Shown here: piece after piece, positions 25,169 through 35,678 of the stretch
How positions within the stretch are numbered: the stretch's first letter is position 1
Layout: each line of letters begins with the position of its first letter
Origin: Ricinus communis
Lineage: Eukaryota > Streptophyta > Magnoliopsida > Malpighiales > Euphorbiaceae
DNA length: 64,000 bases
Assembly: GCF_019578655.1 (NCBI RefSeq)
Contig: NC_063263.1
Span: forward strand, 16,367,001 to 16,431,000
Direction: 5' to 3'
Program-made: the position numbers and the translations under genes
The notes under the pieces: generated by a model
The model's input: the letters and a program-made list of their open reading frames with translations, nothing else
What the model was told of the DNA's origin: nothing
Database searches by the model: none

Positions 25169-25541
25169 CCCAACAATGAGCCTTTGATGTCTAGCAAGTG
25201 GTATGAACTGGACTTAGAAGAGGAGAAAGGAACTGGACTGAATGTCCTACATATAAACCCCAATTGATCTAGGGTGGCAGGTGTAGATGGTAGGAGACAT
25301 ATCAAATGGAGAGGACTGCAAATCTAGAGTGTCTATAGAGCTAACTATACCTATCTTAGAAAAGGATGCGTCAATAGAGAAAGAGTATACAACAAGTTTA
25401 CTAGCACTCGAACCTTGTAGAGTAGATGTAAAGTAAGCTGAGGACACATTCATAGTAAAGAGATTTGCATGCAAGCAAAATGAGTCAGATCCGTGAGTAT
25501 TTAGATATACTTGTCATTTTACCATCCAAGTTCTGCAATGC
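25169..25541 (-). mobile_element. LINE-flank segment beyond the TRIM
   Basis: Host sequence interrupted by the TRIM. On the minus strand it has a Ser-rich open stretch at 25474-25247 without recognised motifs. It could be LINE ORF1 or older unrelated DNA. Confidence 0.3.
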
Positions 25542-25551
25542 CAATAATAAG

Positions 25552-25696
25552 TGTTAGGATTTGAAGAAGGATTTTGGTGTATTGTATTGTATTGTGTAAA
25601 ATGCCAAAATCATGAACCCTAATACAAAAGCTATACTAAGAATGTAGAAAAGACTAAACTACCCCTACAATATACAAAGAATTACATTATTTAACA
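25552..25696 (-). repeat. Copia 3' LTR (145 bp)
   Basis: TG...CA termini, identical in length to the copy at 30125-30269. Contains a CCAAAA region and two TGTATTG-like words typical of a very short LTR. Confidence 0.93.
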
Positions 25697-25708
25697 TCCC
25701 TCCTCAAA
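25697..25708 (-). other. Copia polypurine tract
   Basis: The minus strand reads TTTGAGGAGGGA immediately before the 3' LTR, the usual site of plus-strand priming. Confidence 0.8.
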
Positions 25709-25709
25709 C

Positions 25710-26450
25710 TCACGAGGCGATGGCAACAAGCATCGAGAGTTTGTCAGACAGAAAATGAAACCGTGAAGCAGTTAAAATTTTTGTAAACAAGTCTGCAAGT
25801 TGTAAGGAAGAAGAAACAAAAGGCAATGTCAAGGTGCCATTCTGAAGGTGATGACGAGTAATATGACCGTCAATCTCGATATGTTTGGTCCGTTCGTGAA
25901 AAACCGAATTGTGAGCAATCTGAATAGCACTCTTATTATCACAATGTAAAGGAGTCGGTTGCCCCAGAAAGACACCCATATCAGCAAGCAACCATCGCAA
26001 CCAAACTATTTCACAAGTGGTGGAAGCCATAGCTCGACATTCAACCTCCATTGAGGATCGAGAAATGACGTCCTGCTTCTTACTTTTTCAAGAGATAAGG
26101 GAATCACCTAGAAAAATACAAAATCCAGTAGTTGATTTGCGGTCAGTAGGATCACCGGCCCAATCAGCATCAGAGTAAGCACATAACTCTAATGATGAAG
26201 TAGATGAAAGTAGAAGAGTTTGAAACTGAGTGCCGCGGAGGTATCTCAAAATGTGAAGAACAACAGCCCAATGAATTGTAGTAGGAGAAATAACAAACTG
26301 ACTGACTATATGAACAGCATATGCGATATCAGGACGAGTGATAGTGAGATAAACCAAACTTTCAACAACAAATCTCAGCAGTTTTATTATCAGAAAGCCG
26401 AGCACGCTAAAAAATATCAGAAATATACTTAGATTGAGAAAGAAGATACC
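25710..26450 (-). pseudogene. Copia RNase H domain
   Basis: Two open pieces (26405-26088 and 26051-25710) read LTITRPDIAYAV, SDADWAGDPTDRKSTTGF, then SSMEVECRAMASTTCEIVWL, HCDNKSAIQIA and the end motif LADLFTK. The catalytic Asp/Glu/Asp positions (SDAD, MEVE, CDNK) are present, but the chain is broken between pieces and upstream of 26405. Confidence 0.9.
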
Positions 26451-26470
26451 CTTTTAGAGAGGAGGCAACT

Positions 26471-27200
26471 TCAATACCCAAGAAGTAACGAAGGGAATCC
26501 AAGTCCTTCATAGCAAAACAACGAGTCAGTTCGGACTTTAATAGACTAAACCCGACAGCATCATCCACCTATAATAATCATATCATCAACATACAGAGAA
26601 AGCCGAATTTGACCAGCCAAAGTACATTTGACAAATAGAGCAGAGTCATGATTGCTAGGATGAAAACCAAGTGAAGTAATCACAGTAGAAAACTTTTCAA
26701 ACCAGGCACGAGGAGCCTGTTTAAGACCATAGAGAGCCTTCCTGAGTTTGCAAACTTCACCAGGCTGATGATCAAGACTAGGAGGAGGAACCATATAAAC
26801 TTCTTCGTGAAGATCGCCATGCAAAAAAGCATTTTTAACATCCATTTGAGTTATATCCCAGTGACGAACAGAAGCAACAATAATGAGTGTTCGAACTGTG
26901 GTCATTTTAGCAACGGGAGCAAAAGTCTCCTCATAATCCAGACCATATTCCTGAGAATAACCTTTAGCCACTAGACGAGCTTTATACCTTTCAATAGACC
27001 AATTAGACTTAGTTTTAATCTTATAAATCCAGCGAGAGCCAATAGAACATTTACCTGTAGGAAGGGACACTAAATCCCAAGTATGTGTTTGATGAAGAGT
27101 AGTTAGCTCCTCAGCCATAGCACGCTGCCAGAGCGGATCAAGAATGGCTTCTTTGAACGATGAAGGCTCAGAAAGACAATGAATAGAAGGTAGAAAAGAA
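26471..27200 (-). pseudogene. Copia reverse transcriptase domain
   Basis: WIYKIKTKSN, RLVAKGYSQEYGLDYEETFA, MDVKNAFLHGDL, LYGLKQAPRAW and the catalytic YVDDMII are all present, in the open frame 27769-26561 continuous with the integrase end. A frameshift follows IIIGG; the next segment continues in another frame as a CFAMKDLDSLRYFLGIEV-like stretch. Confidence 0.95.
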
Positions 27201-27299
27201 GAAAATGAACTCGAATAATAAGAATAATGAAAATCAGGTTGTTTAGTGGATTTACGATTTTGTACCGGACATCGAGGTTCGATAGTATCCGCAGTCTCA

Positions 27300-28400
27300 G
27301 GAGATGATATAGGGGAGGAGCCAGTAGAAATGTCAGGAATGCCAGCAGAGGGTAGCTCATCAATATCAATAGCAAAAGGATCAATGTGGACAAGATCAGA
27401 CATAGATATATTATGAGGACGATTAGGGATAGTAAAATAAGGAATATGTTCAAGAAAAACAACATGACGAGAAACATATAATTTATGATTGACTGGATCA
27501 AAATAACGATATCCTTTTTGACCTGCACTATAACCAAGAAAAACACATACAGTAGAGCGAGATGTTAACTTACTACGTTCAACATGAGGAAGAAGGACAA
27601 AGCATGTAGAACCAAAGACACGAAGGGAAGAGTAATCTGGAGGACAACCATACAATCTTTCATAGGGAGACAAACCAGAATTATGAGAAATAGAAATTCT
27701 GTTAATTAAGTGAACAGAAGTAAGAATTCCCTCCCCCCATAATTCACTAGGAACGCTTGCAGACAACAAGAGGGATCGAGCAATCTCAAGAATGTGCCTA
27801 TGTTTTCTTTCAGCAACTCCATTTTGTTCAGGAGTATCAGTTCAAGAAGTCTGGTAAATTGTACCATCTAAAGCAAGTAGGTTTTTAAAACCATTTTCTC
27901 CTCCCAAGTCACATCTAAAACACTTAATGACAGTTGAATGTTGGATTTTCACAAGAGATCAAAATTCATTATAAATGCCAAAAAAGTCTGAACGACGTTT
28001 CATAAGTGCAATCATCAATAAAAGATACATAGTAATGAGAACCCCCTTTTGTAGAGACAGAAGAGGGTTCCCATACATCAGAATGAATGAGTTCAAAAAG
28101 AGTAACAGAAATAGTAGTACTTCTAGAAAAAGGCAATGCAGTAAACTTTGCTAGTTTACAACCACTACAATCAGAAATATCATGAGTTTTCAAATTTTCT
28201 AAAGCTCCTGTAGATACTAAAAATTGCAAACGAGACACAGAGACATGGCCAAGGCGAGAATGCCACAAATAAAACACAGACGAGGACGGACTTAACCGAA
28301 AGGATGACAAATTAACACCAGAAGCAGATGCTGCAGTATGAGGAGTTGTGAGCTGATCCAATACATAAAGTCCTCCTTCTCCATGGCCGATCCCAATCAC
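27300..28400 (-). pseudogene. Copia integrase (with pre-integrase zinc-binding segment)
   Basis: The open frame 28400-27969 holds LWHSRLGHVSVSRL, the CxxC-type CSGCKLAKF and DVWEPSSVSTKGGSHYYVSF, the start of the catalytic core (FIDDCT). The core is interrupted around 27970-27780. The open frame from 27769 carries the C-terminal part: WGEGILTSVHLINRI, LYGCPPDYSSLRVFG and VFLGYSAGQKGYRYFD. Confidence 0.9.
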
Positions 28401-28562
28401 CTTCTAAGAATGTGGATCCTGAATTGAACAAGTAGAGGAAGAAAAAGAGACTGAGCATCCAGTATCACAAATCTAACCAACAGAAGCAAGATTCAAAGCA
28501 AGACTAGGAATGTGATAAACATTGGATAAAGATAGAGAAGGCGTAATAACTGAACCAACACC

Positions 28563-28799
28563 TTATAATGGCATAGGTGTACCACTAGCATTCATAACAG
28601 GGACTAAAACTTTAGGGGTTAGATAAGTGAATAATGATAAATTAGGTGGCATATGGTTTGAAGCACCAGAATCTAAAATCCAGGAGGAAGGGGATATACC
28701 TGAAGAACTAGATGACAAACCTATTTGAGAGGAAGCAGACATGGCATGAGGCTGAGAAGCAAGGAACTGCTGAAACTGTTCGATCAGTGATGAGTCCAA
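28563..28799 (-). pseudogene. Copia aspartic protease region
   Basis: WILDSGASNHM (near 28680-28650) is the DSGA active-site motif of Copia protease, preceded by a Ser-rich linker and a Gln-rich stretch (LIEQFQQFLASQ). Part of the gag-pol frame. Confidence 0.85.
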
Positions 28800-28879
28800 G
28801 GAGGAGGTTGATAGAGCATTGTGAGGACGAGGTAGAAGGGGTGGTCCATTGTGAAGAGGCGGTGGTCGATAAGACCACT

Positions 28880-29646
28880 GTTGAGACTGCTACTGTTTTC
28901 CTCTGCCCAATTTCGGACATTGAGATTTCCAATGACCTTTTTGCTTGCAGAACTCGCATTCATCCCGAGCAACAGATCCAGATGGTCTGAAATGAGATTT
29001 AGAGTTTCGAGGAGGCATGGAAAAAACGGATGGAGTAGAAGCTGAAGAGATCTATTTTACAACCGGGTGCTTCAGATTCAGACGAATTTCTTTGGCCAAA
29101 AGCTCACTAACAACAGAGTCAATGGAAGGCAGTGGATGACGATGCAGAATAGACCCGCGAAGTCCCTCAAACTCATCACGAAGGGCCATTAAAAATTGTA
29201 CTAACCTCTGCTCCTTTTTTCGTGCAACATAAGCCCCAAAGGTTCGCAATTCAGCAGATTCTGTGAGAGCCAATTGACCCCACAAAACTGTCATAGATTC
29301 ATAAATTTCCCGAATGCTCATATTTCTCTGCTGAAGGACACGAATGTCAGACTCCAATTGGTATTGTTTTACAAAATTAGACTGGGTGTACAGTCTGGCC
29401 AGATGATCCCAAACCTCCTTAGCTGTCTCAAATCTTGCTAGCTAAATGCCTATGGAATGTTTGACAGAATTATTGATCCAGGTTATAATTTTTGAATTAT
29501 CGACCTCCCATTTATCCAGTAGTGCCACATGGTCCCCGCTTACCTTTTAGAAAAATTTTCATCGCATAACTCCAATAGGCATAGTTTTTACCATCTAATT
29601 GAACACTGATTGCTTGGAGCGAATCATCCCTAATTTCAGCTATCAT
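28880..29646 (-). pseudogene. Copia gag with zinc knuckle
   Basis: Starts at 29646 with MIAEIRDDSLQAIS and LDGKNYAYWSYAMK, the usual Copia gag start. After one frameshift and one stop near 29445, it continues as 29357-29052 (MSIREIYESMTVLW, LMALRDEFEGLRGSIL). The nucleocapsid knuckle CEFCKQKGHWKSQC (CX2CX4HX4C) lies near 28960-28915. Confidence 0.9.
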
Positions 29647-29859
29647 GCCCACAGATTAACAGTGAAAAAAAAATGTTTAGCAGATAGTCTCACAAGCCAA
29701 AGAGATTAACACAAGGAGAAAATACCCACTCCTTTTATACAGAAAATCAACAACAATCAACAAAACAACACACTAAAACACCAACAAACGAAAGCGAAAC
29801 CAATTTCCAAAACCAATTTTAGTCCAAATACCTTCTTTTAGCTCATATGAAATAACACC

Positions 29860-30112
29860 GTTTCACAGCAGCCAAACAACAAACTCACGCAGCAAGAAGA
29901 CGAAGACGCACACAGACCCAAGAAGGACCCAACAAGAAGAAGACGCAGCAAGAAGACACAGATCCAGCAATAACAGCAGCAAGAAGAAGACGCAGACCCA
30001 GCAGGCAGTCAACGCACACAAAACCAGCAGACTTAAGAACATAAGCAGCCCAAACAAACAGCAGCAAGAAAAAGACGGCAAAAAGGAACAATTTATTTTC
30101 CAAGAGCCAGAG
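29860..30112 (-). other. Copia 5' leader with CAG/AAG-rich imperfect repeats
   Basis: Between the primer-binding site and gag. On the plus strand it repeats words such as agcaagaaga, gaagacgcag and acagaccca several times. The open frames here (29863-30103, minus) are Leu/Cys-rich artefacts of that repetition. Confidence 0.55.
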
Positions 30113-30124
30113 GCTCTGATACCA
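30113..30124 (-). other. Copia primer-binding site
   Basis: The minus strand reads TGGTATCAGAGC immediately after the 5' LTR, complementary to initiator tRNA-Met. Confidence 0.93.
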
Positions 30125-30269
30125 TATTAAGATTTGAAGAAGGATTTTGGTGTATTGTATTGTATTGTGTAAAATGCCAAAACCATGAACCCTAATATAA
30201 AAGCTATACTAAGAATGTAGAAAAGACTAAACTACCCCTACAATATACAAAAAATTATATTATTTAACA
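30125..30269 (-). repeat. Copia 5' LTR (145 bp)
   Basis: Six transitions separate it from the 3' LTR. One alters the inner terminal CA to TA, so this LTR end would no longer be a good integrase substrate. Confidence 0.93.
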
Positions 30270-30580
30270 ATAAGAACTTCTCTTCCAAATATTATTAGGA
30301 TATCATGGTCTTCTTTGCTCTAACAACTTATAGTCATAAATATTTATGCTCTAACACAAATTAAATGAATCCAAAACGATTTTGTCTCTTAGTATCTTCA
30401 GTTTGACATTAGTTATGATCTTATGAAATATGATGAGATCCTTCCCTTTATAAAAATCCCAGTCCAGCCTACTCTTTATGGATACTCTAGGATAATACTA
30501 TTATAAAAAAGAACTCATTAGAGCAAAGAAGGCTATGATATTGTAATAATATTTGAAAGAGAAGTTCTTATTATTGCAAT

Positions 30581-31342
30581 TCGCATATCTACAGGCTGAA
30601 CTCTGACTTGAAGGCTAACTTCTGATTAACTTTTGGAACCAAAACAATATTTAAATTTATGCAATTGATCATATTAATAAAATAACCAGCAAGATAATTA
30701 AACAATCACTAAAATTCTTTCAGTAAATTAGTAAATTTGTATTTTACTATTCTTTTTACATTTTTATATATATTATAATTATAGATTATTGATATAATAT
30801 TAAAATTGATAGGCCAATATTAAGCATTGAATTAAACTTAAAATCATATACATAATAATCTCTATAATATCTTGAAAATTAAGTTAGGCCAAAATTCATC
30901 ATTTCAAGAAAATATTTAATAAAACTGAAAGTCATTTAAAGTTATTTAAAACACGGAAATTTGGAAATTAATTAATGAGTAACTTAATAATTGAGTGATT
31001 CAAAATTAAGATGAAAAATTATATGAAATTTTAATACTTAAAAATCAATACCTTAATAGTATTAAACATATGGTAAAAATGTAGGGTATTAAATAGGAAA
31101 AGTATTGTTTTTATATTTAAAATTTATTGTATTAATAACATTACAATATAATTAATATTAATTTATGTAAATATAGTTAATATATTAATTTATAAAATAA
31201 ACAAATTAATCTCATCTTATACAAAATATTATCAACCATCTATTGAATTATGATTATGTAAATTCAATTTAGTGCTAGTAACCTTATAAACATTTTTTAT
31301 TTATAAATTATAGCGTTAAATGACAGCTATGAATTATGACAG
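30581..31342 (+). other. Rest of RLK1 intron 3
   Basis: AT-rich. The last 40 bases ('gcgttaaatgacag', then 'gaattatgacag') match the ends of the same intron in RLK2 ('gcgtcaaatgacag', 'aactatgacag'), fixing the acceptor at 31342. Confidence 0.7.
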
Positions 31343-33739
31343 GTACCATTCCAGATGAGATCGGTGACCTTGCTCACCTAGAAGAAATTATTCTTAACGT
31401 TAACGGTCTTTCTGGACTCGTTCCTTCTGGAATCTATAATGCTTCAAAGATGACCGCGATAGGATTAGCTCTTAATCAACTATCAGGCTATCTTCCTTCG
31501 AGCTCAAATCTTCCAAATCTTGAATTCTTTATCATTGAAGATAATAACTTCACCGGTCCGATTCCTGTTTCTCTCTTTAATGCTTCCAAACTTGGTAACA
31601 TAGACTTGGGCTGGAATTCATTCTACGGCCCTATTCCTGACGAGCTTGGTAATTTAAAAAGTCTAGAGGTTTTCACTTTCTGGGTAAATCACCTGACCGT
31701 CAAATCTTCGTCTTCAGGATTGAGCTTGTTCTCTTCTTTGACAAAGTGCAAACATTTGAGACGATTTGATCTGAGTAACAATCCATTAAATGGCAATCTT
31801 CCAATTTCTGTTGGAAATCTATCTTCCTCTCTCGAAGTGGTCGAGATTTTTGATTGTGGAATTACAGGCGCCATTCCTAAAGAAATTGGCAACTTAAGCA
31901 GCTTAAGTTGGTTAGATTTAGGTGCAAATGACTTGAGGGGAACCATTCCTACCACAATAAGAAAATTAGGGAAGCTCCAAGAATTAAAACTTCACTATAA
32001 TAGATTAGAAGGGTCTTTTCCCTACGAATTATGTGATTTGCAGAGTTTGGCTTATTTATATTTAGAGGTAAATGCGCTTTCTGGACAAATCCCATCATGC
32101 CTAGGCAATGCGAATTCTCTAAGGACTCTCTCCATGGGAATGAATAAATTTAGTTCCACAATACCTTCAACTTTGTGGAGACTTGCAGATATCCTGGAAC
32201 TAAACTTATCATCCAATTCTTTAAGTGGCTCTCTCGCAGTAGATATTGGCAATTTGAAAGCTGTGACACTAATTGATTTATCAGGAAATCAATTATCAGG
32301 TCACATCCCATCTAGCATAGGAGGCCTTAAGACTCTATTAAACCTTTCTTTAGCTGTTAATATTGGAAGGCTCTATCCCTCAATCATTTGGTGATGCAAT
32401 AAGCTTGCAGTTATTGGATTTGTCAAACAATAATCTTTCTGGAGAAATTCCTAAGTCCTTGGAGGAACTCCGGTATCTCACATATTTCAATGTGTCTTTC
32501 AATGAATTACAAGGAGAGATACCAAATGGAAGAGCTTTTATAAATTTATCAGCTAAATCATTTATGGGGAACAAAGGACTATGTGGTGCCGCTAAACTTC
32601 AAGTTCAGCCCTGTGAAACTAGCACTCATCAAGGATCAAAGGCAGCTAGTAAACTTGCATTGAGGTATGGTTTGATGGCGACAGGATTAACAATTTTGGC
32701 AGTGGCGGCTGTTGCTATTATCTTCATCAGGTCTCGCAAAAGGAACATGCGGATAACTGAAGGATTGTTACCTTTGGCAACATTGAAAAGAATTTCATAT
32801 CGAGAGCTTGAGCAGGCAACAGATAAATTTAACGAGATGAACTTGCTTGGTAGAGGGAGTTTTGGGTCAGTATACAAAGGAACTTTTCAGATGGGTCGAG
32901 TGTTGCAGTAAAAGTTTTCAATTTGCAGGTAGAAGGAGCATTCAAGAGTTTTGATGTCGAGTGTGAAGTATTGCGCATGATTCGGCATCGAAATCTTGTC
33001 AAAATAATAACAAGTTGCAGTGATATCAACATTGATTTTAAAGCCTTAGTTCTTGAGTTCATGCCTAATTATAGCCTTGAAAATGGTTGTGTTCTCCGAA
33101 ACATTTCTTGGAACTCCTAGAGAGGTTGAACATAATGCTTGATGTTGCATCAGCAGTAGAGTACCTTCATCATGGTTATGCAATGCCAATAGTTCACTGT
33201 GATTTAAAGCCCAGCAATATCCTACTAGACGAGAACATGGTTGCTCATGTAACTGACTTTGGCATTGCAAAACTCCTTGGTGATGAGCATTCTTTCATAC
33301 AGACCATCACATTAGCTACTGTTGGCTACATGGCACCAGGTGATGTATCTAGTTTCTATGTAAAGTATAATGCCATACTAGCTAGGCTTTTCTTTTTCCT
33401 TAGTATTGTAATAAATAAACGAAATTAATGTATTTGTAGAGTATGGATCAGAAGGAGTTGTTTCAACTGGAGGTGACATATATAGTTTTGGTATTTTGTT
33501 AATGGAAACCTTCACAAGAAAAAAGCCTACAGATGATATGTTTAATGAGGAAATAAGCATGAAGCAATGGGTTCAAGAGTCAGTACCTGGTGGCGTAACT
33601 CAAATTACAGACCCCGATTTGCTAAGGATTGAGGAACAACATTTTTCTGCTAAGAAGGATTGCATATTATCTGTCATGCAAGTGGCCCTTCAGTGGTCTG
33701 CAGGTAATATTGCAGTGTTTGGATTTGCAGCAACATAGA
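31343..33739 (+). pseudogene. RLK1 3' part: LRRs, transmembrane and non-RD kinase, frameshifted and C-terminally deleted
   Basis: Exon 4 is 31343-33339; exon 5 starts at 33440 after a 100-bp intron. It encodes the remaining LRRs, a transmembrane helix (LMATGLTILAVAAVAIIFI), RSRKR stop-transfer, and a kinase with [11 protein letters not shown] and [12 protein letters not shown] (Cys instead of Arg, non-RD). Compared with RLK2 there are a 2-nt deletion near 32356-32362, a 1-nt loss in a T-run at 32884-32887, a 1-nt loss in an A-run at 33080-33083, and a 109-bp deletion at 33703/33704. The deletion removes the last 30 or so residues (LPEERPNIRDVL region) and the stop. A Cys-to-Trp change (QWSAG) lies next to it. 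A full-length product is not possible. The two homopolymer losses alone might be sequencing error. Confidence 0.9.
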
Positions 33740-33985
33740 TGGAAGTGTCTCCTCAGACAAAGCCAATCTCAATAACTGGAATGTCCAGTGTTGATCAACA
33801 TTATTTAGATGAGTGTTTCAGGATTCACAGATAATTCAATATTGTTCGTGTGAAATAATTATGACAGTTCTTCCTAAATACAATTAAATTCATCTTCATT
33901 TCAAATGTGTACATGTCCAATCACATAATGCTGCATAAACATCAGGTTGACCAGACCTCATTTATGATTTTAATTTATGCAGCGG
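33704..33985 (+). repeat. 3' flank shared with RLK2 (47810-48090)
   Basis: From 'gtaatattgcag' to 'tttatgcag' the two flanks differ by about one substitution and one A by eye. Beyond that point RLK1 stops matching RLK2 and instead resembles the RLK3 flank (about 59455-59550: 'gtgaaaaatgc/ctgaaaaatgc', 'gtaagtggt/ataagtggt', 'ataggcat'). Confidence 0.8.
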
Positions 33986-35642
33986 TTGTACTTGTGAAAA
34001 ATGCATATCAGGTCGCTCATAGTGTAAGTGGTTGCGGCAAGAATAGTGCCAGTATGGTCGTAATAGGCATAATTGAAATGCATTTCTTGCTCTTGCATTC
34101 TCCTAATGTAGAGAATGCAAGAACTAAGAATATCCATTAGCATGCACAACTGGCCTATGTTTACTGTGAAATCATGCTCTTTCAGGATTTTTCAAAGGTT
34201 TATCACCCAATTTATTAATTTGATATATTGGCCATCCTTTCCTCTTTCTTGTAATATTCTCATAAGATATGATTAACAACAAAAACTAATTTTACACCGA
34301 GATTTTACAGATTTTAAACATAGCAGTCCGGATATGTACTTTTCTCTTTCTCCAATATCTTGTCGTTGATAACTCACCGTGAATGTGAAGTCGAAACTAT
34401 TAATGGAAGAACAGTTACAAAACGAAGAAAGACAAAAAGTACTGTCGCTGTAGAAGCCCCGCAGACCATACACATGCATTCCTGCATGAACTAATTTGCT
34501 CTGTAGTAGTGAAGGACACATGTTTTACAGCTCCCAATTCTGAACATGTTACATCAGGACCCAAGGAAACATAAGAAGACATCATGTTCATTCTCATAAA
34601 TCTTTTACTTTCCTATCTATTATTTGTTCTTATAAGAATTAAAAATTGATTTAGATGTAGTTCAAAGTTCAAATATGTCTTCTTTTACTATTCATGATAC
34701 AGGAAAATGTCTGTGTAGTTATACTATTTGCCCATATTAATTTTATTACTAGGAGAGGTTATAACTTAAATTAGATGTAGTTATAAAAATTTGTAATTTA
34801 ATTTAATTATTCTAATTGTAAGTGGTATATAAGTAAAATATGCACTATATTAATGTATTTAATTAATAGAACATATCAAAACTGAGTACATATAGGGAAA
34901 TATAAATATAATTTCATAAAATTATTACATTGAGAAAAAATAGACGTAATTTTGACTATGAAATTGTCCATACTAACAAATCCTTATGTACCAGCAAATT
35001 CAAAAAATGTGTTAACAAATAATGAAATCTAAATTTTTTTTGACATTTATGTTTAAATGAATTAGGATATCAACATTGTGATGCCTAAAGCATTTTTAAA
35101 AGACTCTTTATATAAATTAAAATTTTTATTATAAAAAGTCATTTAATAAAATAGGACCCTAATACTTTTTATTTTTTAAATATAAAATAAAAAGTAAATT
35201 TATCTCTCTACATTTGGAAAGCCAACTCTTTATCCTTATTTTAATTAATATATTATAAATAATTTTCTCTATAAAAAAATTAAAATATTAATACTTGTTG
35301 GATAAAATAAAATAAAAATAAAAATATAAAGAAACCAATTGACTAAAATAAAATTTTCTACTTTTTATATTTAAATATAAATAAAATACTCTTTAAAATA
35401 AAGAACACCGTTAAGATGCTCTCATACTCTATCTTCTTTATAAAGTTAGAGGTTATATAAATAATTTTACTAAATATGATATATTTAATATATTACATAG
35501 AGAAAATTTGTAAGCTTTTTCAATTATTTTATTATTCTTTTTGTATTTCAGTAACTTTTCAGTTTAATTTTTTTTTAATATGGTCTCTTTGATTATAACA
35601 TATATTAATTTAGTTAAACATAACTACAATAATAATTATATG

Positions 35643-35678
<36 letters not shown>

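Larger units (their letters stand above)
25552..30269 (-). mobile_element. Ty1/Copia LTR retrotransposon, 4718 bp, with ATAAG target duplication
   Basis: Complete in structure and orientated against RLK1. LTRs of 145 bp lie at 25552-25696 and 30125-30269. The 5-bp duplication ATAAG is at 25547-25551 and 30270-30274. A tRNA-Met primer-binding site (30124-30113) and a polypurine tract (25708-25697) lie next to the LTRs. Domain order is gag, protease, integrase, reverse transcriptase, RNase H, which defines Copia. Frameshifts and stops interrupt gag, integrase and the RT/RNase H join, so it is not autonomous. The LTRs differ at 6 of 145 sites by eye, all transitions, implying a fairly recent insertion. 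It resides in intron 3 of RLK1. Confidence 0.95.
25542..30580. mobile_element. Fold-back/MITE-like element split by the Copia insertion
   Basis: With Copia and one ATAAG copy removed, the left arm (25542-25551 plus 30275-30324) reads 'caataataagaacttctctt' onward. It is the near-perfect reverse complement of 30518-30580, which contains 'aagagaagttcttattattg'. Arms are about 60 bp around a unique centre of about 193 bp (30325-30517), giving about 320 bp in all. Copia inserted about 10 bp inside the left terminal inverted repeat. No transposase; target duplication unclear. Confidence 0.65.

Noticed and set aside
29863..30103. Leu/Cys-rich small proteins in the Copia leader
   Set aside because: Explained by the CAG/AAG-rich imperfect repeat between the primer-binding site and gag.
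31689..33270. Antisense open frames along the RLK1 kinase and LRR exons (also 45682-47267 and 56562-57988)
   Set aside because: They recur in all three paralogues because the sense codons are conserved; no domain or start context supports them.
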